A DNA stretch of 64,000 nt, from positions 1 to 64,000 of the forward strand of contig NW_026999460.1 in the NCBI RefSeq assembly GCF_037126465.1, in the 5' to 3' direction. Position 1 is the first letter of the stretch, and the number at the start of each line of letters is the position of its first letter. The notes under the pieces were generated by a model. The model did no database searches. It was not told the origin of the DNA and saw only the letters and a program-made list of their open reading frames with translations. Both the position numbers and the translations under genes were made by a program. The DNA comes from Ornithodoros turicata (taxonomy: Eukaryota > Arthropoda > Arachnida > Ixodida > Argasidae). Below are positions 10,203 to 21,614 of this stretch, piece by piece.

Positions 10203-12293
10203 TCAGCGATTCAAATGCGCCAGTGGTATGATGACACTCCCTTTCTCGTGAGGCAACTGAACAACCTTTCGAATATTTTCAAGTGGCCATGCTTTAAGCT
10301 CTGACAGTCCAGAAGCGATTACAATCCCAATTAGAGATGATGGAAATGGTCTCAGAAACATATCACATTTTGAAGTGAGCTCATGGCCGATCACACATGG
10401 CTGACCTGATGACTCCAGAACTGCAAAGTTTTTTATCTTCACAATCCGGTCATTTATCATACACCACCGGTCTGCGCCTGTGCACGTTAGCATAAAGTCC
10501 CTCAGCTTCAGAGCATCGTACTGCGGTGGCAAGCAGCCAAGCACGAGGGGACCACGATCGTGAGGGCGCTTGCATTCCATGTTGCAATTCCTGCTTTGCA
10601 TATGCTTTGACTCCACAAGCTGCCTTTCTTTTATCCTATTATAGAGCTGGCTCAGCGTTGCTCCCGGCTTCTTCAGCAATTGTTTAAGCACCTGCATATT
10701 ATTTTCGTAGGAGAAAGCGCTGAAGCAGTCTAGTGGGCCATACTCTCTTACGTCGTCTGCTAGGTGCAAAAGGCAGTGCACGTTAAAAGAGACGAACTGA
10801 GCACCATAAAGGTCAGCAAACGTCCGGACAAAGTGTCCCAACAGGGATGCAGCATAGTCACTCTGTGTGCGACAGAGGCTCTCATTAGCCAAGATAGATA
10901 TGGCACAGTGCAGTGTTAAAAAATTCAGGTACAGCGGCTTCGGGAGCACGGACTCCAGGATTACAGGGCCGGTGTACAGCAAAAATGTCCTGAATTCCGT
11001 CGCCTTCCACCTATCCACTTCGTCTATGCCCCTCGGCTTTGTAGCAAAGTCTCTCGGTATGTGGTCCGTCAGCGCAAGACTCACTTCGGTTATCATGGCT
11101 CTTTCTCTCGGACCGAGGCGGACTGATAACGGTCCACTAACCCAGAGCAAGAGCAGCTTTTTTGTGACGCCCAAGCACACCAAGTGCATATAATCAAGTG
11201 GCACATTTTTTACAACATCAATAGGCAGCTCTGTCAATACCGATGTGCCACGATGATGGTCTGGGTCAGCCTGAGTTCGGAAGCTCTCGTCTGTCCTTAA
11301 CGATGATATTGATGTAGAGAAGCTCATTCTGTTCATGGTATGCTCCCCCTCGTCTGTACACCTTGGACATCCAGAGTATCCCATGTGCCCCTTCGTGCAA
11401 AGAACATAAGAACGGGCAGGAGCATCACATACTAATGAATGAAATGTTACTGAAATGGATGAACCGTTAATCACAATGCCTTCCGCAAGTAGGTCTTTCA
11501 CTTCGTCAATGAATTTCCTGAGGAAATCATTTGGTGAGCTTGGCTTGGAACGACCACAATAGGCACCGACGAGAAACGGTGGCATGTCAATATCCTTCAC
11601 CTGGCACTGGATGGGCCACAGTTCGACTTTAGTGCTCTTGGACAGAGGGAGGCCATCAATATTAAATCCAAGCCGAATGTGTGTGGGAGGCTGACCAGCA
11701 TACCGCAAGATATCTTGAAGCCCAGGAAGCAAACCAAAATGGCAATATTCACCAGGGGCCATGTCGATTATATGTTGGCTTGAATTTCTGGGCGTTTGCA
11801 AAAGTGTTCTGGCGTCCTTCGGGAGATCAGCATGATAGGGGTACGCGCGAAGTATTCCCAACAGCAACGACAGTGACGACTGTTTTATTTTCTCGCGGAG
11901 TGCCCATGTTCGTAGCACAGTACTAAGATCAGGAAGATCACCAGGCGTAGCTTCGTCATTGCTGCTGTCGGAAAAGCTGTCGGAAGTACTTTCATTAGCA
12001 ACACATGACGTACGATGAAGCTCACCATCAAAGCTGATTTCAGAAGAAGAACCTTGTGGATCAGAACCTGATGCAGCAATATTCTCATTATCATTGTCGT
12101 TATTATTATCGCTGTTTGAATCGTCGGACGCCGCTTCGCTTGGCGCGGAGCGAAGTGATGAATGCCCGCGGTCGGGAACAGCAAGCAACGGTTGCGGAGC
12201 AGATGTCGAACGGCCCTCACTTAACAGTAACAACGTTTCACGAGCACGAGCAGTTGCTTTTTGAATGACGTACTTCTGTCTGTACTTCGGCAT
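10203..12293 (-). CDS. TNP2/CACTA (EnSpm)-like transposase, 696 aa
   Basis: This is a single uninterrupted 696-codon frame, starting MPKYRQKY and ending in a stop. Residues 1-120 are a basic start followed by an acidic, Ser/Asn/Asp-rich disordered segment. From about 200 the order matches plant TNP2 transposases. RLGFNIDGLP..WPI (D213) corresponds to the RLGLATDGFNP region. CDAPARS (D290) and GCPRC (C309, C312) follow, then DYMHLVCLGV (D367-). Residues 505-550 (NVHCLLHLADDVREYGPLD, FSYENNM) parallel the DUF4218 region of plant elements. D213, D290 and E530 are my candidates for the catalytic triad. No frameshift or stop breaks it, so it may be active or recently active. Terminal repeats beginning CACTA could not be placed with confidence. 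The closest alternative is a domesticated host gene of this class. Confidence 0.85.
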   Translation of the reverse strand: MPKYRQKYVIQKATARARETLLLLSEGRSTSAPQPLLAVPDRGHSSLRSAPSEAASDDSNSDNNNDNDNENIAASGSDPQGSSSEISFDGELHRTSCVANESTSDSFSDSSNDEATPGDLPDLSTVLRTWALREKIKQSSLSLLLGILRAYPYHADLPKDARTLLQTPRNSSQHIIDMAPGEYCHFGLLPGLQDILRYAGQPPTHIRLGFNIDGLPLSKSTKVELWPIQCQVKDIDMPPFLVGAYCGRSKPSSPNDFLRKFIDEVKDLLAEGIVINGSSISVTFHSLVCDAPARSYVLCTKGHMGYSGCPRCTDEGEHTMNRMSFSTSISSLRTDESFRTQADPDHHRGTSVLTELPIDVVKNVPLDYMHLVCLGVTKKLLLLWVSGPLSVRLGPRERAMITEVSLALTDHIPRDFATKPRGIDEVDRWKATEFRTFLLYTGPVILESVLPKPLYLNFLTLHCAISILANESLCRTQSDYAASLLGHFVRTFADLYGAQFVSFNVHCLLHLADDVREYGPLDCFSAFSYENNMQVLKQLLKKPGATLSQLYNRIKERQLVESKHMQSRNCNMECKRPHDRGPLVLGCLPPQYDALKLRDFMLTCTGADRWCMINDRIVKIKNFAVLESSGQPCVIGHELTSKCDMFLRPFPSSLIGIVIASGLSELKAWPLENIRKVVQLPHEKGSVIIPLAHLNR

Positions 12294-12644
12294 CGATGTA
12301 TGCTTTCGTCGCTAAGCTGATCGGCACGTTGCGTTGATGATGCTCACTTTACTAGCCTTCTAGGCCTACTTCTTGTCGAGTCACTCGCAAAACGTACAAT
12401 CCAACCTAGTGGAACGCACATCTCATAAAACATATATCATAAACACAGTCTTGGAAGTACTTACAATTATCGTAGTCGCAATAGGTCGCCAGTTTTTCCT
12501 TTTGATCGCCAAATCAGAAGACAGTGAACTGTTCGCAGTTTACACTGGTTTACACCGCCGGCAAGCGTGGGGAGTGACCTGTCTTGGATTGGATAGAATA
12601 GGGAGTCGAAGCCGCTTGCAGCGCCCCCTGCTATTCTGTTTGCT

Positions 12645-12891
12645 TGATGGTGGTGGTGATAGGGCTTGCCGTTGTCGGCCTCACGTATGTGGGCAACGTC
12701 ACGACTCACGCCCTGGGGGAATGTGCGTCCTGGGCCGACTTCTAAGGGAACTGTGCCGACATATGTCTGAAAGCGTCTGAGGAAAACCCAGGAAAAACCC
12801 CAGACAGCACAGCCGGCACCGGGATTCGAACCCGTGTACCTCCCAGTCTCGACGTGACATGGCCAGCACGCTAACCACTGAGCCACGGGAG
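12645..12891 (-). mobile_element. tRNA-derived SINE, full length
   Basis: This SINE is flanked by the 9-bp duplication CTGTTTGCT (12636-12644, 12892-12900). The minus strand starts CTCCCGTGGCTCAGTGG (A-box) and has B-box GGTTCGAATCCCGG near 12820. It then runs through GTCGGCCCAGGACGCACATT to a (CCA)n tail at 12645-12660. It is the best-preserved SINE in the window. Confidence 0.88.
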
Positions 12892-13164
12892 CTGTTTGCT
12901 GGATTTTCAACATCAAATTTTGTGTGAGCCAATGAAACACGCAATGACCGTTTTACGCTGTCTATGACAGGAAATACGTGACAAATTTTAACCTCTTTCA
13001 TAGGTTTTTGATGCAACTATTCTTTCTATCGCACGTCGCTGTTTTATATTGTTGGACGAACAAAAAAATACATATCGAAGGCGTCACCGAAATGCGGCTT
13101 TGTCATGGCTTAGCTGTTATGTGAATGTCCAATGTGCCTATATATATATTCGCGAATGAAGTCG

Positions 13165-13400
13165 CAGTGGAGAAAATCAGGATATCCCAGGGACGTACTT
13201 GGCAGGAGCAAATTTGCACGACCAAAAGCTGATGTCTGCTGGACATCCAGGCGACGTTCTTGATATCGGTGACGTCCATGACTATTTTGGGACATCCTTG
13301 GGATATTGGTGGTTTACTGGGAGGTGTGCACATGCACGTGCACATGCTACCGAAGGTACAATTTTGGGGCGTGTTGACCCCCCCCCCCCTATGCCCATGG
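13165..13400 (+). repeat. Dispersed GGGACGT-rich repeat, copy 2
   Basis: This copy has the same modules as 158-405 in the opposite orientation: ATATCCCAGGGACGT, GGACATCC, GACGTCCATG, TTGGGATATTGG, TTTACTGGGAGG, then a C-run followed by TATGCCCATGG. Non-coding. Confidence 0.6.
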
Positions 13401-15150
13401 TTGTATGTCAGTGAAACGTAGAAATGTCAGACATGCGCAGTGGAGCCAAAATGTATCCTGCTTTCGGAGATGCCCCCGGGTTGGAGAATGGAGTACAAAA
13501 CAATTAGGAAAAACATAGCAGTCACAGTATTAATTCTTCTAAATTTTATTCCAGAAATTTAGACGGTATTTTACACCGCTCCCAAAGTTTGTATAGTAGC
13601 ACAGTTTGTGAAATGCACAATAATTGTGTCGTGTAACATATAGAAACCTTTCACTAACACATCTCAATTAGTACAGTTCTTCTAATAATTTGAATCGCTT
13701 CTTTTCTGAGGCACATCATGCAGAAGTTCCAGAGTAACAGAATATTGATTTAGGAGTTCTAGAAGTTTTCAGCATGATCACTGTCGAGCATTATTTGTGT
13801 ACAGTTTATTTTAATATAAGGGCAAGCAACACCACTTTCTGCAACACTTTGCTTCAAATTATGCATCATTCCCTAAAACATCTGACTGGGCTTGTTGGCG
13901 ATTATTTACTTTACATAGCTGCTAGACATCCAATGACACGTTTTATCTTTATGGATGCTTCACCTCAAACGTGAGATAGTCTCCGAAGAACAGCATAGAG
14001 CTTGTGGGAGAGTTATACAATTATTTAGGTATTCTGCTCATTTTTACACAGACAGGAGATTATCATGATTTCTTTAAGTTGATCTTGATCACACTAAAAG
14101 GCGATAAGTGTAATGTCAAAAAACAATGACAGAATAAATCTGGTATGTTACCTTTAGGGAGAAAATTTATCAGCCTTTTAATGTAGCAATGATTGGTTCT
14201 CAGTGAACCCTTGCCAAGACAAAAAAAGATTTTCACGAAAAAAGGCTCCCAAGAGATGGATATTTTGGCGACGTTGCTGGAGTTTCCATTATATTTCGTT
14301 CCAGACAGTCATTCCCTCTCGTGTGAGAGTCAATATTTGGAGTGCTTTCTGCTTATTTACTGTTGGTTTCCTTTGAACCACATAGCTAAGCAGGCAACTC
14401 AATCATTTTCCCTTGTGATAAACTAAGTAAGTGATAAGCCACAGTATCTCCACCAGTCGCATAGCCATAGGGGGCTAGGGGGCGCGAGCCCCCCCATACC
14501 TGCCACAGACCAACTCAGGCAAATCGAGCAGATCAGAGGTTAAAAAATATATGGGTGGGGGTGAGGACCAGTGGGACGATCGCGAAAGTTCTTGCAGTTC
14601 ATGGCGTCTAGCTATAAGCAGCACTGTTGAATGGTTTTCAAAGTAAGAGGTTTTCAAAATACTTCCAATCTCGTGACACCGGCTCATTGGTCATGACAGC
14701 CTACATGTAATCGTATTGCGAACGTCCAAATCATTTATTTTCGTTTTTTTTTTTCATCTGCATTTTGCGGTGTGTACGAGTATGCTTGTGTTGTCGCACC
14801 CAAGATCAGCAGGAGGGATGAGCGGAAGTGGGGCAAGTTTTCCTATCAAGCCTCCCCTAGCTTGGAGGTCTTGCTATGCCACTGATCTCCTCCGAGGTTA
14901 TAAGAAGAAAGTGTTGTCACAGGAAATGTTTGTTTGATGAGCAACGAAAGGTTCTTCGAAAACACGTTTTTAATTGGTTGTCACATCTGAGGTTATCGTG
15001 AGAAACAAAAAATCGAAAAGGTTTAGTTGGAGAGGTGATGTCGAGGCTGTTGGCCAGACCAGTGGACAGGTTTACCTGGTGCTTTACATAGCACAGTAGT
15101 AGTAAATGGTCATGCCGAGGCAAAAGCGTGGCGAGTTACAGGCTCGTTTA
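13401..15150. other. Unassigned stretch
   Basis: No gene recognised in 1.7 kb. A GC-rich hairpin (GGGGGCTAGGGGGCGCGAGC, then CCCCCC) lies at 14467-14498. Short frames at 13774-13974 and 14193-14426 have no splice or family support. Confidence 0.35.
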
Positions 15151-15979
15151 TTGACTGTAGTAGGCGGTTTACATACAAAGGATACCCATACACAAAAGTA
15201 CAAGTGAAAATATCTTTATTAAAGTCAATAGTGTCGCGAATTATGTTATGACTCTGTGTGAAGGAGGAAAACCCAGCCAAAAAACCTCAAGCAGAAGAAA
15301 CACAATACAATACACGTGACAAAGATTATACTTATTTTATGTACGATGCTATAGCATTGAAGGGGTATCACACATCATACACAATATTTTTTTATTAATG
15401 ATAATCATACAAGTTTTCAATGAATCAGAACTAAAATGGGGTAGCACATCTTAATCAAAGAAGATATTTTTAATCAATACAATTACAATCGAAATTACAA
15501 GTTTTATTATAAAAAGCCTAACATTGTTATACATGAGCACCATAGTGGAGTTTTAATTACAAACGCCCTCAAGTGTTTTGCAACTCCACCAACTTTTTTT
15601 TCCTGTGTACCACTGTTACAATGTACCTGCACCCCTACCTCGGTGCAACTCTCCTCCGCCCCCAAGAGCTTACCGTTCTGAATAAAATCCTCGAGCGCAG
15701 GCAGAAGCCATTATACTATCAACATGAAGGGGTACTTACGCAGTGCCGCGATGGTACAAAAAAATCAATTATTGAGTCATGTCAAAACGAGGTGCCAATT
15801 TCACACAAACTGAGATATCGCTATTGCTGGATCTTATAAGTAAATATAAGAATATGTTAGAGAATAAAAAAAAATACAAAAAAGTCCTGATAGATGTACC
15901 TAACTCTAAGCACAACAGCTAATATTGCAATATGGCATAATTAATCAGAGTCTTATGAAGTGATCGATAGAGTTGGCGG

Positions 15980-16680
15980 AGGGCCTTTGTTAGCCTTCGG
16001 ACATTTTTCAACCTGGGCCGACTTCTCTCACGATTTTTTTCCAGCGCGAGGTGGGTGGTGCGCGGGTGAGGGGCTGTCCGAATGCATACCACGCATGCAT
16101 ACCGAATGCATGGGCTGCGCGTGCCCTTATCGCTCTGTATTTTTTTTTCATCTGCACTCTTAAAAATGAACTTCACCGCATAGTACGTTCCTAGCCAACC
16201 ATCATCTGGAATAATATCGTTATCCCGTTTTCAACAAATCAGGGCAGATAACGATATCATTGGAGATGATGGTAGGCTAGGAGCGTGCTATGCGGTGAAG
16301 TTCATTTTTAAGAGTGTGCGCCGACTTCTTTGCCGATTTTTCCGCCTCGGCCGACTTCGTTCACATTTTTTTCAGGCGGTGCGTGAGTGGTTTACACACA
16401 AATACGGGCATGCACACTGGCATACCAACCAGGCGATGATACCGTCACACCTGGGCCGACTTCTTTGGCAATTTTTCTGCCTGGGCTGACTTCTTTCATA
16501 ATTTTTTTCGCTACAACAGCGGTGCGGTAGGCGGTTTACACGCAAGTAGGGGCATGCACACTGACAACCGCACCAAGCGATGGTGTCGTCACACCTGGGT
16601 CGACTTCATTCGCGATTTTCACCCTGGGCCGACTTCATTCGTAATTTTTTCCAATACAACAGCTGCGCGGTGGACGGCTC
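15980..16680 (+). repeat. Degenerate tandem modules with CTGGGCCGACTTC
   Basis: The phrase CCTGGG(C/T)(C/T)GACTTC followed by TT..C..NATTTTT recurs at about 16012, 16345, 16451, 16486, 16594 and 16624. It is spaced by GC-rich pieces such as GGTGCGCGAGTGG. The same modules occur at 57905 and 58205-58470. The phrase is also in the body of the local SINEs, which hints at a common origin. Confidence 0.6.
16155..16316. mobile_element. MITE with about 60-bp terminal inverted repeats
   Basis: CACTCTTAAAAATGAACTTC at 16155 is answered by GAAGTTCATTTTTAAGAGTG ending at 16316. Pairing continues inward through ACCGCATAG..AACGATATC. It is inserted within AT-rich element copy 1. Confidence 0.8.
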
Positions 16681-16929
16681 ACATGCAAGCATAGTTATAC
16701 AAAAGATAGCCATACACAAAAGTACAAGATGAAATAAATTAAAGCCAATAATGGCAGGAATTATGTTGTGACTGCGTAAAGAAGAAAAACCCAACCAAAA
16801 ACATGAAATGGAAGAAACACAACACACATAATAAAGAATATGGGAAGCTAGTTGGAAGGAAAACGAAAAAGAAAGCAGAAGAAACGCAATACATATAATA
16901 AAGAATATGGGAAGCTAATTAAATATTCC

Positions 16930-17430
16930 AACATGACACAACATAATCAATTTCTTATGACGTGAATAGCACACATAGAAGGAAATAACGAGAAACACGA
17001 TCAACAGCAAATAGAGTACCAAACCTATGCATCGTCCAACTCGTAAAAAGGAGATACGTACAGGAAAATAATTGAAAAAACAATCTATAAAAACGAGAAG
17101 CATGACGAATTTAATGCAGCGACTAGCACGAGCTAACGCTGAATAGCAGAGAAACACTTTGAATGGCGCATCATCCACGCGTAAACAATAGATACATGCA
17201 AGGAAATAATGAGAAACATGATCAACAACTAATGCAGAACCAAAACAATGCACCATCCAGCACGTAAACAAGAGGTACACAATAAGAAAAATAATTGAAA
17301 AACAATCTATGAAAACGATAAACATGCACGCACTTAACACTGAATAGCAGAGAAACACTCGAAACGGCGCATCTGCCAACATGTAAACAGCAGACACATG
17401 CAGGAAAATAATATCGAAACAAACTGTCAA
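16930..17430 (+). repeat. AT-rich tandem repeat, about 215-bp unit
   Basis: The blocks GAAATAA(C/T)GAGAAACA, CAATCTAT(A/G)AAAACGA, GCTGAATAGCAGAGAAACAC and GGCGCATC..CC repeat about two and a half times. Read on the minus strand they give a 171-codon hydrophobic frame (17430-16915) with internally repeated text. I treat that frame as a by-product of the repeat, though a membrane protein cannot be excluded. A diverged single copy is at 59655-59850. Confidence 0.6.
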
Positions 17431-17439
17431 CCAAGAAAC

Positions 17440-18600
17440 ATTGCAAATTTAATAAATTGAAATGGAAATAATCTATCTTTTGAACTATTATAAAATCATC
17501 CTCGTAAGCTAATCTAGTCGAACAATATACAATTTTCATCCCACTCAAGCGCTATAAACATTACCTTCTTTCCTTCTTTCCTCCAAAGTGAAATATCCTT
17601 AGGACCGTAATGCAAATAGATGTTAGTATTATTCGATTCTGAAAAACACAATAAGAATTATATCAAAACAATCAATAGCAAGCAAAAAATCTGGGAATAG
17701 ACGTCAATATCGGTGCAAACTGGTCTTTGACAAACATTATCTAAGTAAGCGAGAAATATCATCTGCGAAAACAATACTCAATCAAAAACGAGAAACGCTG
17801 CATTTAATGTATTTCAGATCAGACACAACTATCATGCATATATTATTCGCAACTCACAAAATATCAATCGAGTGAACATCTGAAGCAAAGATAGAAAGTC
17901 AAGTCTATTCAGTGATAGAAACAATACTAATTCGAAAACGGGAAACAAATTTAATTACATCATTTTTATAAGTTTGCAACAGTAATTTCTACACGCAGAA
18001 GCCACAAACTAACAACTCCTCTGAAATGCAAATTATTGTAAGAGCTTTCTTTAGCGGAAAGGAACGCATACATCTCAAAAATGCATTCCCATCTAGTAGA
18101 ATATTTTTATTAATATCAATCGAGTGATCACCTGAAACAAAGTCATAGCAGTAATTAATTTAGGCAAACGTTTTCCTAACCACGCAGCCCAAATACATCC
18201 CAGAAACACGTCTTTTTCATTCAACCCACTAGCGGATCCGGAGTGAGGGAGGGAAAGCCGCTAGGCCGTAAAGTTCCCATACACTTTCGTTAAGGTTACG
18301 CCAGCAGGGAGTAGGGGAATTCTACAATGGCATTCGTACACAATCTATAGTTGAAAATCATAAACTCGCTCTTGCAAGTCAAGTTAGGGAAGGGGGTTTT
18401 CTAGCACTGTCTTGTACGTAGAATCATGAAAGTGCACGTTTTTCTTACTCATTACATCTTTTTGTAAATTGATTTTCGTAATTCTCACGGCAGGTGGATA
18501 TTAATAACATTCTAAACCTGTTAACATAGTAAGTTTCTAATTAATAAAATGAGCACCGATATGGCTTAAGTAAGTGTAGAAGAACACTACAAAACAGAAA
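17440..18600. other. AT-rich stretch, no gene seen
   Basis: This is part of AT-rich element copy 1. Fragments such as CAATCAAAAACGAGAAAC and TGCAACAG.AATTTCTA are shared with 60290-60340 of copy 2. Confidence 0.4.
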
Positions 18601-18621
18601 AAAGGAAGTTTCAGCGAAGAG

Positions 18622-19054
18622 ATGGATGGATTTTGTACTCGTTACCATAGGTCAGTGGAGGACATGATAAAAAGCTGCTTTGAAAAAGAAGAGCAACGAA
18701 ATGATTCTATTATCACAGCATTCCAATACGTCTTAGACATGGTCGGATTCGGAGATATGGTACAAAAATATGGAATTGAAGGTGCAAGAACTTGTATGCC
18801 GAATGTACAATAGTTACAAAAATATTTGCACGTCAACAACGGAAGGGCCACTGGGATTGATGGTGGAGTTTTTGAGGTTTGCTAACGAAGAATTGAAATA
18901 TACTAGACCAGATGTAATTGTAATCATTGCAATGGGCATTGCATTAATCAAGAAAGCAATCAGATCAAATTATCATATACAAGCAGTCTGTATCGCGCGA
19001 TTCATTACGGATTTGTTGAAATTACACCTAACAATTGAAATGGAAAGTACATAA
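18622..19054 (+). pseudogene. ORF B, frameshifted copy of the AT-rich element's first ORF
   Basis: This reads MDGFCTRYHR.. and then, after a one-base insertion near 18770, continues in another frame as ..VQELVCRMYNSYKNICTS.. to a stop at 19054. It is the counterpart of the intact 60669-61097 ORF. About half of the codon differences between the two are synonymous by eye count, which suggests the ORF was under protein-level constraint before this copy decayed. I do not recognise the family. Confidence 0.6.
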
Positions 19055-19124
19055 AAATATTATCACGTGATATGTTCCACTACAGCCTCGACAGAACTAT
19101 TTACTTCTATCAGTTCTTGCAATG

Positions 19125-19297
19125 ATGTCGAATGAGCAGAAGTTCACTATTGTCGTACAAGGTCTGATGTATCATCACTTATTGAAACTCAACGAACATG
19201 TCAATTGTGGTGGTCCATCAGGCAATTTTCGTCTAATACTCTCTTGTACGCCATTCAAGAATCTTCATACAAAGAAAAGAAACATCAACAAGAGATT
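19125..19297 (+). pseudogene. ORF C, truncated copy of the AT-rich element's second ORF
   Basis: It starts MSNEQKFTIVVQGLMYHHLL and matches the first 58 or so residues of the 61167-61478 ORF. It then runs into the element's terminal module at about 19297 and loses the C-terminal 45 residues. Confidence 0.6.
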
Positions 19298-19519
19298 GAT
19301 ATTTTTTTTCGAACGAAATATGCTTAAAATTCGAAGAAATGGTCACCCGCGTCGACGAACCCGTTTCCGGAAGCATTCCACAACCACTGCGGAATCTGTC
19401 ACAATCCCCCTGGATGTTGCAACCGGGAATTTGGAGACACTGCAGCAATCAAAGTGACTTTCACTCGAAGCAATAGCAAGAGACAGTAGTTAACACCCCC
19501 TGCTCAATTTTGTGGCTAC

Positions 19520-21614
19520 CAGCTGTGAGCGGAACTCATCATCTGATAGTTGGACCTCAAAGTTTTTCAATTCCTCCGTTTGCAGTGGGAAGTCTTCAGA
19601 CATCCTTGATACCGTCGAAGGTGCTTTTTCCTCGAGGAGTTTGAGTCCCATGGTGCTCTGCTCCTTGATATTGTGGAGGTATTTCACGATTGCTTCGGTC
19701 ACTGAAGTAATAGCATTTTGTAATATCAACATATGTAATACACTTACACTCGCCAAACAATTTTTCGGCTTAAAGGAGCCACTAAATCGGTCTGGATTAT
19801 CCAGCCGTTCATATTTTTAAACAAGTGTATAAATCTGCACTGTTTCAACAAAACTTTATTTGGACTCTAACACTCGCTTGAAATAACTGTCTACACAAGA
19901 TAGCTTCACGAACACGGGATAGTACTTTGCGTTGTTTCTGTTAGGGTAGCCTTGTTGCGACACTCTAGGGCACAAAGGCAACTTCATCGTTACCACTGTT
20001 GTCTGAACCTTGCTGCAGCAGATCAGGAGCCTGGCTGATTATATCAGACAGTTTGGGCAAAATTGGCCTTTGTTGTCTACGTCTGCACGCAGCTAACCTT
20101 ACACGCGGACCTCGACAACAGAGGTTGTGTTTTGATTGCGCTTTTCTTCTAAACGGTAGCATTGTGTCAACTACTTTTGTCTGAGGGGTACTTATTGAAA
20201 TACAGACTTTCACTTGAGAGTAAGTTTTAGATAACCCTGTCGCACGTTTGAAACTCTGTGGTACCATTTATGTACCACGTTTATGGTACATGTTTGACCT
20301 GTGCTGCTCTATGTCACCAATCATATAAGGTGACAACGTTCTCTTATTCTGTGACATACTCTTTTCGCAGTGAGCGAATTGTTTTTAATGCGTGCCTCGC
20401 TCTCGTTAACTACGTAGCTTATCTGTGACCTCATTTTATTCATTGCATGATACTCCGGGACAGAAAAAAAGTGGGGTCGCCTCAGTGCTCTTTTATGCAC
20501 ACTGTACTTTTCATACTGCAGCTTGTGGTTTGGACGCATATACATGGTGTCTCAGCTAAGGAATGACAGGAACTTAAAGGATAGATCCATGCATGCAAAC
20601 AAAGCTGGCTGAAGGCTGTTAAATGTTGCGCTCTCCACTCTGACACTCTGTTTTGGTCACCCATGAATTGAGCATAACTAGTTAGCCAGCTTTTTAACTA
20701 CTACCCTTATGGGAGAAGTAAGAATTAGAGCATGTTGAGTAACCTACATGTTTCTATGCCCTGCGGATTTACATTTACAGAAATATCTCCATTAGAGGTT
20801 TCTTCTTGCATTTGCCCTAGAGCTGTGACTAGAAAGTTAACTAGTCAATTATGCCTCATTTATCTGCAGCAACAACAAAAAGCTGTTAACAGGGAGCACA
20901 ACACAGCTTTCAGCAAGTTTCAGTCGCACACAGCACTCCCATCATAGACTGGACTCCCTGTACATGCAGCAGTATGAGTGTAATCATTAAACTTTTTACA
21001 AGCGAGCGGAGCACTGATGCTCACAAGAAATCTGAAACTCTGCTTACCTTGGCTACAACGTCTGGAAGAATATTGCTTGCCAGGCTTCTCATTGGCGGAC
21101 ATAGGCCCAATAGAGGTGTTGTCAGACTTCTCAGTAGCAATGTTAGACAGAAGTGAAGAGGATGTCTCTTCATCTGCAATAATCTAACAGTGACATTAGT
21201 TCTTATTGCTATGATTATTTTTCATCCAGTGTAGCAGTTACAGCATACTTGGCTAAAATGTGCCATTGTTCGGGCTCAACATTTTTGGTCCAGATGTAGC
21301 TTCCATGTTTTTGTAGGATTTTTCTCAGATACAAGACAAGCAACTGATACGGTGTGTAAAATCACACACTTCCATTTGCCCTCAGGTACTCAGCAAGCAG
21401 TATGTGTTTAGGGAAGGCACTAAATACCCACTCACCAAACAGGCTGTCCACAGATAAATCTTCAAAACTGAATGTTAACAAGGTCTAGTTTTATGCGGTC
21501 CACAGTGCAATATTCATTACCTGATTCTACGATACTGCGACAATAGCTGTTGTGAAGTATTTTCCCGCGCATTTGTTTCGTTGTCAGATAAAGATTGAGA
21601 GTTGGTTTCATGTG
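19520..21614 (-). pseudogene. Second DUF4806 gene, partial (last exon missing)
   Basis: Minus-strand exons with canonical sites and matching phase 1 are 21459-21436, 21173-21048 and 19701-19520. A further exon, 21614-21521, is likely but its phase does not fit cleanly. The 19701-19520 exon encodes ..EDFPLQTEELKNFEVQLSDD.., the first half of DUF4806. It ends in CAGCTG|GT exactly as exon 6 of the first gene does, with the same phase. The expected last exon (LGG..LLTN..FSW) should lie at lower coordinates, but AT-rich element copy 1 begins there and none is visible down to 13 kb. No N-terminal exon was found. A truncated paralogue is the simplest reading; a gene with a very long intron is possible. 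Confidence 0.6.
19965..20190 (-). other. Possible exon or small ORF, unassigned
   Basis: A minus-strand frame reads MLPFRRKAQSKHNLCCRGPR.. and stops at 19965 after a basic then acidic stretch. An acceptor-like CCCCTCAG lies just upstream and a donor-like GTAAGG inside. Composition looks coding, but it does not fit the DUF4806 gene around it. Confidence 0.3.

Larger units (their letters stand above)
15160..19375 (+). mobile_element. AT-rich ORF-bearing element, copy 1 (decayed)
   Basis: This block matches 57.9-63.56 kb module by module, in the same orientation. Shared parts in order are the motif CATACACAAAAGTACAAGTG (15188 versus 58521) and tandem CTGGGCCGACTTC repeats. Then come an AT-rich repeat region around GAAATAACGAGAAACA, two small ORFs, and a terminal module CGAACGAAA..GGTCACCCG.GTCGACGAACCCGTTTCC (19308-19371 versus 63499-63556). 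Here ORF B is frameshifted and ORF C is cut off: the sequence jumps from within ORF C (about 19297) straight to the terminal module, so about 2.1 kb present in copy 2 is missing. It could be a transposon or an endogenised DNA virus; neither is shown. Confidence 0.6.

Noticed and set aside
12400..12415. TAGTG next to the TNP2 gene as a possible CACTA terminus
   Set aside because: The candidate opposite end (CACTATTGGGAG near 6437) does not match it beyond the first five bases, so the element's ends remain unplaced.
12640..12895. tRNA genes at the SINE heads
   Set aside because: A-box and B-box are present, but the cloverleaf is incomplete and the sequence continues into a SINE body with tail and target duplication.
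16915..17430. 171-codon hydrophobic minus-strand frame
   Set aside because: It coincides with AT-rich tandem repeats, and its internal repetition follows the DNA repeat. No homologue is recognised, and copy 2 does not preserve the frame.
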